Below, piece by piece: positions 11,875-20,572 of a stretch of 64,000 bases of DNA; position 1 is the first letter of the stretch; each line of letters starts with the position of its first letter. The notes under the pieces were generated by a model. The model ran no database searches, was not told the DNA's origin, and saw only the letters and a list, made by a program, of their open reading frames with translations. Source of the DNA: Pyrus communis (taxonomy: Eukaryota; Streptophyta; Magnoliopsida; Rosales; Rosaceae); NCBI RefSeq assembly GCF_963583255.1, contig NC_084810.1, positions 6,541,751-6,605,750 on the forward strand, in the 5' to 3' direction. The position numbers and the translations under genes are program-made.

Positions 11875-12300
11875 TTAAAATCTGTTAAGTTAGTTGTTAA
11901 GTGATGACATGGAAACAATGGGTTCTACATTTGTGCTGACAACTAAAATATGTTTGGGTAAATCACATTTTGCACCCTCAAGTTTGTGTTTAATTGCAAT
12001 ATCTTAAAACATTTCAATCTCATACCTCATGTTTTAAAACATAAGTTGTTAAGTTATGAAAACGTTGGCAAAAACAATTTGGCTAGGCCATGCCCTTTGT
12101 ACGCACCTAGTGCCTTTTAGAACCTTGACAAAAAATAATTATTTTTTAAACCGGTTGGCTTCATGAAAATTGCAAGGTGTCACAGTTATATGGCCGTTGG
12201 GCTTAGACAACACAAATCAGGTGACCTAGAGAACATGTGGCTTGCAGGCTTCACACATGGAAGAACTTACTCTAATACCATAAAGAAAATTGAAGTTTTA
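11875..12300. repeat. Scattered MULE-terminus remnants
   Basis: Segments at 11876-11945 and 11955-12060 repeat inner and outer parts of the neighbouring Mutator-like termini (GTTAAGTGATGACATGG; GGGTAAATCACATTTTGCAC). The remaining 250 bp shows no recognisable content. Confidence 0.45.
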
Positions 12301-12337
12301 TCGTAAAATCAATTAACATTATGGAAAATAGTAAGTA

Positions 12338-12372
12338 CTAGAAATCAATGCCCGCACGTTGCTGCGGGATTA
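12338..12372 (-). mobile_element. Helitron-type 3' terminus
   Basis: Read on the minus strand, a GC hairpin CCCGCA-GCAACG-TGCGGG (12368-12351) is followed 9 nt later by CTAG (12341-12338) and then T. This is the Helitron 3' signature: a short hairpin, then CTRR, with insertion next to T. The element body would extend to higher coordinates. Its 5' end (TC after A) was not found, so its extent is unknown. Confidence 0.55.
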
Positions 12373-13252
12373 AAAATTGTATGTAAGATTGTATTCCAAA
12401 CATATGAAAGATTGTAAGATAGAAGATTAATACTATTTACATTCAAATTGTTAGAAAAAATTTATATACAAAATATTTAACAAATACAATCCACATACAA
12501 CAAATCGTAGATTTTTTTAATATATTTCATGCATTATGTTTGATATATAGACAATACCTAACCTAAGTTCCAGATATAAAATGTGTATATCGAATCTAAA
12601 TGGATCTTAATCTGTTAATCCTTATAATAATTGGGGTTACTAATATAGTGTCAAGAAATGATTGGACAGAAGAACATGGGTAAACCTGTGACAAAAGACA
12701 TACTTACAATAATTCAGCCATCAATCTTAAGGTCTTTCGGATCGGAGAGCTGAATCTTAATGCAAGCTTTCTGCAATTTTCCAGAAATACAAATAAAAAG
12801 TTAAAATCCAAGTCTAAAAATTAACCGATATCCCAACTTTCTAATAAATTGTGATGACAAAATCAACAAAATAGAATGAAAACATGACTTACACATTAAA
12901 GGATTGCTTGAATCTTGATCTAAAGTTGGTGATGAGTCGATTGGTTGTCACCAACTCTAAATGAGAATTCATCAGCACATAGAAATTTAAATAAAGAATT
13001 TTACAAAATCAATATTTACTAAAACCCAATTATTTTGTTTATGATGTATTATGGCTTGCCAAAGACTGAAAAATATAAAAAAAAAGCACAACAAAGAGTC
13101 AAAACTCAAAGTCAAAAATCCATCTTCAAAGTACTATTAAATGCCAGCATTTACCCAATTTTAAGAAATTGAATTGTTAAAATTTAAATACCATGATCAT
13201 TTCACCTTCCTTAATATTTTCTAAAGTTTCCTCGCCCCCTTCTTTAACCGCT

Positions 13253-13291
<39 letters not shown>

Positions 13292-13339
13292 ATATTACTC
13301 TTTAAATACTAAAATTGAAGATCTTAAATTCATAATAAA
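12373..13339. other. Probable Helitron body or intergenic sequence
   Basis: AT-rich sequence with no complete gene. On the minus strand, short open stretches such as KACIKIQLSDPKDLKIDG (about 12770-12715) could be captured exon pieces, but I cannot name the source. A poly-A run lies at about 13255-13290. Confidence 0.35.
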
Positions 13340-14166
13340 TGGGATAACTTGATATAGATCCAATTTTGTGAGCCATTAGTAGAATTAGTCCACTTCATTG
13401 AAATAGGTCCAATAATTGAGATTTCATGTATGTTTATTTATGATTTGTACCATATTTACCCCTTAGGCTTACGAATTGTAGTAAATACACAAAATTTCTT
13501 AATTATGAGATAATTTGTGGTTTAACTAATCCCTTAATTGTAGGATTAGTTATAGCCATATAATCACCTCAACCCCCGGTCAGTTTCATCCCTCCTTTTT
13601 TCCTTCTTCCAAACAATTCCCTCTATCAATCCTCCTCTTTTTTGTCTCTTCTTTTCATGGGTGATATTTTTGCGTTCTTCCCTCCAAATACGTTTCTTTA
13701 ATGGAGGTATATTATATCATATTTTTATTTTTATGTTCCGCCATGTAGGTTCCCAGCATTTTTCTTCCAATACAATAGGTAGTTTATTTTTGTTTTGCGG
13801 GTAGATTATATCTGCTTTGTAGGTATAAAACATTTTCTTCCTATACAATAGGTAGGTAGTTACTAGATTATATCGGTCTTGTTTTCTTTATAAATAGTAG
13901 GTATTTACTAGATAATATTTTAGTTTGAGTATTTAAATATTCAAAATTTAAAAACTGAATAAATGATAAAAAATTAAAGAATTTAAATATTTTTATATGA
14001 AGGGGCAAAATTGATATCAAAATATGTAATTGTATAACTAGACTTGATCCCAAAAACTACCTAAGTTTTTGGACCTAGATCCAAAAGCCCCTAGTTTGAA
14101 ACTACTGTTAACATGTTATCATTCAATATAGTATAACATGGATCAAACAATTAACGTTCGTAAACC

Positions 14167-14206
<40 letters not shown>

Positions 14207-14569
14207 TGAGAAATTAATGGAAAAATTATTAGTCTGACATGATAAGTTGCAAAACCTACATCACCAAATCGTTTTCGCTCAATGCTAATAAAAGCCTAAC
14301 ATGACTAAGTTGTAGTGCAAAGAATTTTAAGTCTCGACTCCCTTGAATGATGAAAATGCTTATAATCACAAAGTTCTCTGAATTTGCAGAAGATATATAC
14401 CACATAATTAGACTGAAAAAAACTGATTTTCAAATGCATACCAAAGTTGAACTCTTTCTCCAACCAGTATCCGATGACTAAAAGGCTCAACATATTAGCC
14501 AATAAATAGAAAACACCCCATGTAACCAATTGCAAATGATGAGAAGCCACCCCTGGTGCCTGTCACCAC
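13340..14569 (-). repeat. Large inverted repeat, left arm
   Basis: This 1.23-kb arm is repeated in reverse orientation at 17563-18789. Landmarks include GGGATAACTTGATATAGATC at the outer end, a long poly-A tract (about 14167-14203, poly-T in the partner) and TGTCACCAC at the inner end. The arms differ only by scattered single bases and homopolymer length. A 125-bp direct copy of the outer end also occurs at 16979-17105. Confidence 0.85.
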
Positions 14570-14593
14570 CTTCTTTAAATCCAAATCCCCCAT
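14495..14593 (-). pseudogene. Short exon-like frame MGDLDLKKVVTGTRGG...
   Basis: The minus-strand ATG at 14593 opens 32 codons: MGDLDLKKVVTGTRGGFSSF followed by AIGYMGCFLFIG and TAA. It straddles the inner edge of the left inverted-repeat arm, so only codons 9-32 are duplicated in the right arm. It resembles the start of a small membrane protein (hydrophobic end) but I do not recognise the family. It could be a captured first exon or chance. Confidence 0.3.
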
Positions 14594-14599
14594 CTTCTG

Positions 14600-15480
14600 C
14601 AACCTAAACCAACCAAAATCCAACACAACACCATGTTATACTTGTAATCTCTGTCAACTAACAAACTTCAGAGCAAAAAGAGTCTTCTCCAATTAGGACT
14701 AAAAACATCCACCAAATGATTTCAGATCAGTCCCCAAACTTGTAAAACATGTTTTTATGCAAATAGGACAACGAAAAGTACGAAAAACTTAAAACCAACC
14801 AAGTGGTTTTCTTAAAGCAAGAAATTGGAGCTACCACAAACAGAATGTATCAAATTAACAATATGCAATCAATGAACTATTTCATAACAAAAATAGCTAA
14901 AGGCTTAGACCCAAATGAGATTAAATGTTAGGAATTCAAAAAACAAATTGAAAAATCTAATTCCAAAATTCCAAACACCCACCAAATGGTTTCGGATAAA
15001 GTTCTAAAGTTGAATACACGTTTCCCATACATCAGGGTACAAAAGAATGAGAAGTAAAGTATGAAAATTTTAAAACAAAGGGCCAATCGTGCTCTTTGGC
15101 AAATTACATTTTGAGTTTGGTTGTTTTTCAGTTTGACTCTACCCTTAGATTTGTTCTTCTTTATGAGTAGACCTTCCAACCCAACATCTATTCACATATA
15201 TAATTGCCCCTAGCTACACCAACACGAATCCAAAATCACATATATTCTCTAATGTAAACTAATTCATAGCTAATTAACATGTTCAAATCCTAATTTTCTC
15301 ATATGATTATGTACCAATAGGATTAGGCGAATATGAAGAAACCCAAAATTTCCAGTCAAAGGAAAATTAATACAACCTCTGGAAAAAATAATCAGGGGAT
15401 AAAAACTCAAATACCAAAAAATAGAATCAGCAAAATAAACAAATGAAATTATACATGTGAGTAATGTCAAGTTGTGAACT
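14600..15480. other. AT-rich DNA with an internal ~250-bp spaced duplication
   Basis: No gene seen. Segments around 14705-14790 and 14960-15080 are related, sharing CACCAAATGnTTTC and an AAAGTA(C/T)GAAAA block, which points to an old local duplication. Confidence 0.4.
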
Positions 15481-15487
15481 TGATGAT

Positions 15488-15915
15488 CAGTTTGGACATT
15501 TACTTTCATGTTTGTTTTTCCCATTGATTTTCTGTACTGGGCTCTTCACGTTTACTTTCATGTTTTGTTTTTCCCATTGATTTTCTGTACTAGGCTCTTC
15601 ACGTTTACTTTCATGTTTTGTTTTTCCCATTGATTTTCTGTACTGGGCTCTTAACGTTTACTTTCATGTTTTGTTTTTCCCATTGATTTTCTGTACTGGG
15701 CTCTTAACGTTTACTTTCATGTTTTGTTTTTCCCATTGATTTTCTGTACTGGGCTCTTAACGTTTACTGTTTTGTTTTTCCCATTGATTTTCTGTACTGG
15801 GCTCTTAACGTTTACTTTCATGTTTTGTTTTTCCCATTGATTTTCTGTACTGGGCTCTTAACGTTTACTTTCATGTTTTGTTTTTCCCATTGATTTTCTG
15901 TACTGGGCTCTTCAC
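15488..15915. repeat. 53-bp minisatellite, about eight units
   Basis: The core CCATTGATTTTCTGTACT recurs at 15521, 15574, 15627, 15680, 15733, 15781, 15834 and 15887. Spacing is 53 bp except for one 48-bp unit that lacks five bases. Units are nearly identical. On the minus strand the array gives short pseudo-repetitive frames that are not genes. Confidence 0.95.
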
Positions 15916-16090
15916 GTCCGTATGATTTGCTTGATTCCCGCCCCTTATCTTTTACTGGGCGCTTCACGTCCGTATGATTTGCTTGATTTCCGCCATCATC
16001 TTTTACTGGGCGCTTCACGTGCATGCGTGTCATGCTCTTGTCCGTTGTTTGGGGGCCGTTTCTTTTCTCCTGTACTGGGCGTTCGTTTTA
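15916..16090. repeat. Diverged extension of the minisatellite
   Basis: About three further units keep TACTGGGCGCTTCACGT but have a different, GC-richer interior (CCGTATGATTTGCTTGAT). The array therefore grades into an older or different unit type. Confidence 0.75.
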
Positions 16091-16189
16091 TGTGCATAAT
16101 CTTTCGCTTAGCTCCCATCCTTTTCTTACGCTGTATTTGGTCGCTTCCAACTAGATACGACTTTTGTGATGTGTTTTTATCAATATTTT

Positions 16190-16890
16190 AAAATATTATG
16201 TTGTGTAACATTCATTAAAATAAAGAGATGTGCTATCCACACATTTCATTTTACTTCTTACACACCCCTTGATAATTTATGTCCGTTAATCTTCTTCAAT
16301 TCATCCGATCCGACCGTTAAAAATTAAGAAGGTGTGTGAGAAGTAAAATAGGATGTGTGGATATCACACCTCAAAATAAATGGGTAATATGATCTAGACC
16401 GAACTTGACCCGTAAATCATCCGTTAATGAAAATATATTTTACTTCAATACATAATCAAATAGATAACGTAATACTAAATTAGTATCTACATCTCACAAT
16501 ATCACATAAATATTACTTCAGAATATAAAAATATATTTGTTTTTCAAATATTACATACCTCAAAATAAGAGCCTAATGAACCATAAATTTAAATTTAACC
16601 ATTGATTGTCGTTACATTTACACTTACACTCCATTCTTTTCACCAAATTTTGTTTTTTTTTTTCATAATTTTTTTTTTAAAACATGCTTTAGCAGATGCA
16701 GAAATATTAACAGTGCGGATCGTTGATATAACATTCAGATTTTTACGGTTTGTAAAAATGCTGCTTGAAGTTTATAAAGTTTCTAGAAACTATACACCAT
16801 TCCCTCATTTCAATTAATCATAAACAACAAAATGTGATAGCAACGATCCCAATCATTCATTTTCTGCATTCGCTAAAAAAATCATGTTTT
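16190..16890 (+). mobile_element. hAT-family fragment (copy 3, left part)
   Basis: After removing the MITE at 16225-16372, this sequence follows the interior of the hAT-like element at 36.4 kb: TGGGTAATATGA, then an AAAATATATTTTA block, then TAATACTAAATTAGTAT. The part 16457-16889 reappears inverted at 17116-17562, and 16537-16890 reappears directly at 18790-19150. The original termini are not visible because of rearrangement. Confidence 0.5.
16225..16372. mobile_element. 148-bp MITE with 8-bp target duplication
   Basis: Terminal inverted repeats of about 42 bp start GAGATGTGCTATCCACACAT on the left and GAGGTGTGATATCCACACAT on the right. Exact AAAATAAA duplications flank the element (16217-16224, 16373-16380). 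An 8-bp duplication fits the hAT superfamily. It interrupts the hAT-family fragment around it. Confidence 0.85.
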
Positions 16891-16978
16891 CAGAACAAAA
16901 ATATATGGTCCAATTTTGTGAATGTTCGATATGGTCCAATATGGTCCAATCTGAACAAAAATATGGTCCAATTTCAGA

Positions 16979-17105
16979 AGGGATAACTTGATACAGATCC
17001 AATTTTGTGAGCCATTAGTAGAATTAGTCCACTTCATTGAAATAGGTCCAATAATTGAGATTCCATGTATGTTTATTTATGATTTGTACCATATTTACCC
17101 CTTAG
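16979..17105 (+). repeat. Short direct copy of the inverted-repeat outer end
   Basis: Matches 13340-13465 almost base for base (GGGATAACTTGATA...TTACCCCTTAG). It sits between the two opposed hAT-fragment copies. Confidence 0.8.
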
Positions 17106-17115
17106 ATTTTTTTTT

Positions 17116-17562
17116 TCCTTCTGAAAACATGATTTTTTTAGCGAATGCAGAAAATGAATGATTGGGATCGTTGCTATCACATTTTGTTGTTTATGATTAA
17201 TTGAAATGAGGGAATGGTGTATAGTTTCTAGAAACTTTATAAACTTCAAGCAGCATTTTTACAAACCGTAAAAATCTGAATGTTATATCAACGATCCGCA
17301 CTGTTAATATTTCTGCATCTGCTAAAGCATGTTTTAAGAAAAAAAATTATGAAAAAAAAAACAAAATTTGGTGAAAAGAATGGAGTGTAAGTGTAAATGT
17401 AACGACAATCAACGGTTAAATTTAAATTTATGGTTCATTAGGCTCTTATTTTGAGGTATGTAATATTTGAAAAACAAATATATTTTTATATTCTGAAGTA
17501 ATATTTATGTGACATTGTGAGATGTAGATACTAATTTAGTATTACGTTATCTATTTGATTAT
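17116..17562 (-). repeat. Inverted copy of hAT fragment 16457-16889
   Basis: Reverse complement of 16457-16889 with few differences. With its partner it forms a second, inner palindrome with a spacer of about 226 bp. It stops exactly where the right arm of the larger inverted repeat begins. Confidence 0.85.
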
Positions 17563-17926
17563 GTGGTGACAGGCACCAGGGGTGGCTTCTCATCATTTGC
17601 AATTTGGTTACATGGGGTGTTTTCTATTTATTGGCTAATATGTTGAGCCTTTTAGTCATCGGATACTGGTTGGAGAAAGAGTTCAACTTTGGTATGCATT
17701 TGAAAATCAGTTTTTTTCAGTCTAATTATGTGGTATATATCTTCTGCAAATTCAGAGAACTTTGTGATTATAAGCATTTTCATCATTCAAGGGAGTCGAG
17801 ACTTAAAATTCTTTGCACTACAACTTAGTCATGTTAGGCTTTTATTAGCATTGAGCGAAAACGATTTGGTGATGTAGGTTTTGCAACTTATCATGTCAGA
17901 CTAATAATTTTTCCATTAATTTCTCA

Positions 17927-17960
<34 letters not shown>

Positions 17961-18789
17961 TGGGTTTACGAACGTTAATTGTTTGATCCATGTTATACTA
18001 TATTGAATGATAACATGTTAACAGTAGTTTTAAACTAGGGGCTTTTGGATCTAGGTCCAAAAACTTAGGTAGTTTTTGGGATCAAGTCCAGTTATCCAAT
18101 TACATATTTTGATATCAATTTTGCCCCTTCATATAAAAATATTTAAATTCTTTCATTTTTTATCATTTATTCAGTTTTTAAATTTTGAATATTTAAATAC
18201 TCAAACTAAAATATTATCTAGTAAATACCTACTATTTATGAAGAAAACAAGACCGATATAATCTAGTAACTACCTACCTATTGTATAGGAAGAAAATGTT
18301 TTATACCTACAAAGCAGATATAATCTACCCGCAAAACAAAAATAAACTACCTATTGTATTGGAAGAAAAATGTTGGGAACCTACATGGCGGAACATAAAA
18401 ATAAAAATATGATATAATATACCTCCATTAAAGGAACGAATTTGGAGGGAAGAACGCAAAAATATCACCCATGAAAAGAAGAGACAAAAAAGAGGAGGAT
18501 TGATAGAGGGAATTGTTTGGAAGAAGGAAAAAAGGAGGGATGAAACTAACCGGGGGTTGAGGTGATTATATGGCTATAACTAATCCTACAATTAAGGGAT
18601 TAGTTAAACCACAAATTATCTCATAATTAAGAAATTTTGTGTATTTACTACAATTCGTAAGGCTAAGGGGTAAATATGGTACAAATCATAAATAAACATA
18701 CATGGAATCTCAATTATTGGACCTATTTCAATGAAGTGGACTAATTCTACTAATGGCTCACAAAATTGGATCTATATCAAGTTATCCCA
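17563..18789 (+). repeat. Large inverted repeat, right arm
   Basis: Reverse complement of 13340-14569. Identity is so high that peptide frames across it differ by only one or two residues from the left arm. hAT-derived sequence lies on both sides, inverted to the left and direct to the right. Confidence 0.85.
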
Positions 18790-19480
18790 TTTGTTTTTCA
18801 AATATTACATACCTCAAAATAAGAGCCTAATGAACCATAAATTTAAATTTAACCGTTGATTGTCGTTACGTTTACACTTACACTCCATTCTTTTCACCAA
18901 ATTTTGTTTTTTTTTTTCAGAATTTTTTTTTTTAAAACATGCTTTAGCAGATGCAGAAATATTAACAGTGCGGATCGTTGATATAACATTCAGATTTTTA
19001 CGGTTTGTAAAAATGCTGCTTGAAGTTTATAAAGTTTCTAGAAACTATACACCATTCCCTCATTTCAATTAATCATAAACAACAAAATGTGATAGCAACG
19101 ATCCCAATCATTCATTTTCTGCATTCGTTAAAAAAATCATGTTTTCAGAAGGAAAAAAAAAATCTGAACAAAATTTGGTGAGAATAATATAGCGTAAACG
19201 ACAATTGACCGATTAAACATAAACCCAGAGCTTATGGACTGTGGTGTCGAATTTCGGAGTTCATCCCTTAACGAAAGTTGCAAGGCATGTCATTATGAGC
19301 AATTGTGTGTGTGTGTGTGTGTATTTACATTTTTCACACTTCTATATTAATTATTATTAGTTTTGTAATAAATAAAAATAAAAAATAAATAAATAAACAC
19401 CAATTATGAGATTGGAGGGTTTTAAAAATCTAAACGACGATGTAACCATTGTCTAAGCGTAGTTGGATGCAATCACGAGC
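18790..19480 (+). mobile_element. hAT-family fragment (copy 3, right part)
   Basis: 18790-19150 is a direct copy of 16537-16890. 19190-19470 then follows other hAT-family interior sequence in the window: TTTCGGAGTT(C/G)A, and a GGAGGGTTTTAAAAATCTAAAC block also seen at 36.83 kb and, inverted, at 48.8 kb. A GT microsatellite lies at 19303-19322. Confidence 0.5.
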
Positions 19481-19559
19481 ATTTGTATATTTTTATTTTT
19501 TTTTCACATTTTCACACTTTCACACTTGTATATTAATTACTATGAATTTGTAGGGTCGA

Positions 19560-20480
19560 CCAATCTTTTTTTTATCGTCTTTGCATGTCTATCAATTATG
19601 CGATTGTTCATGATGAGAAGTTTATTCCTGGTTACTCTCAGGGTTTTGACACTAGATCATTTCTCTTAAGATCCGACCTATCCCATGCAAGGCGCTTACT
19701 ATCCTTCCTGTCCTTTGGTCTCCTCCTTGGAATTCTTGGATTAAACTTAATGACGATCGTTTCTCTAAAGGAAATTCTGGTCCTGGTCCTGGTACTTGTG
19801 GAGGAGTTTTCAGGAATTGCCATGGTCGTTTTTTTGGTGGTTTCTATCAATGGATTGGTCATTGCAACTTTTTTTTTTTTTTTTTTTTTGCAAAATTATC
19901 AGGTATTATTGGTTCGAGTTTGTATGCGAGGTTGGCATTGTCTTTCGTTGGAAAGTGACAATTCTAGTGTTATTTCTGCTCTTCAATTGTCCGATTTTGA
20001 TCCTTCTTGGCCTTTTCGTACGCAATGGTCTATTTTGTTTGTAACGCATTTGGAAAATGACTTTCCACTCATCTCACATATATATCGCGAAGGAAATTTT
20101 GTTGCGGCCAATTTTGCTAACATGGGCTTATCTTCTCTAACTTTAACATGGCATGATTATCCTCAGCCGGTAGCTCGTGCTGCTTTGTTTTCGGATTATG
20201 TTGGCTTGCATGGCTACCGATTCTCAAATTAATATGCATCTCAGCATCCATGTTTGTCTCACTTTTTTTTTTCTTAACTTGGTGGTTTTGTCTTATAAGT
20301 TTAGACCTTCAGGTTTGGTTTTAGAGAGGTTAAGTTTCATGTCCCTCCCTCCTCTTTTTTCTTTAATCATTTTTGTTTTTGTCTTTATGTCCTCCCTAAC
20401 TAAATATAACTTTTTTTGTCGTTATCAATAAATTTTCTCTTCTACCATTGAGGCTTTCCAAAAAATAAAATAAAATAAAA
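19560..20480 (+). mobile_element. 5'-truncated LINE (RNase H domain and 3' tail)
   Basis: Two frames give the RNase H (RVT_3) region of a plant LINE. 19723-19865 reads WIKLNDDRFSKGNSG...GGVFRNCHG. 19585-20231, in its later part, reads LESDNSSVISALQLSDFD and FPLISHIYREGNFVAANFAN. A long T tract near 19870 and a frameshift separate the two. A 3' untranslated region follows, ending in A-rich repeats (AAAATAAAATAAAATAAAA) at about 20460-20480. Reverse transcriptase is absent. It ends only about 90 bp before the TPS-1 start codon. Confidence 0.7.
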
Positions 20481-20572
20481 TTCGAAAAGATCCCGAGTAT
20501 AAGTAAGAGTTGATGCTGCCCGAGAGTTTCTGCATTCCAAAAGATCCTTTTTCATTATTCTGCTTAGTCGTA

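Noticed and set aside
15488..15915. CRISPR-like regular repeats (53-bp array)
   Set aside because: The units are contiguous with no variable spacers, and this is a plant nuclear sequence; it is a minisatellite.
20510..20572. Upstream in-frame ATG as the TPS-1 start
   Set aside because: It would add 21 residues immediately after the LINE tail. [10 protein letters not shown] at 20573 gives a more usual transit-peptide-like start, although this is not proven.
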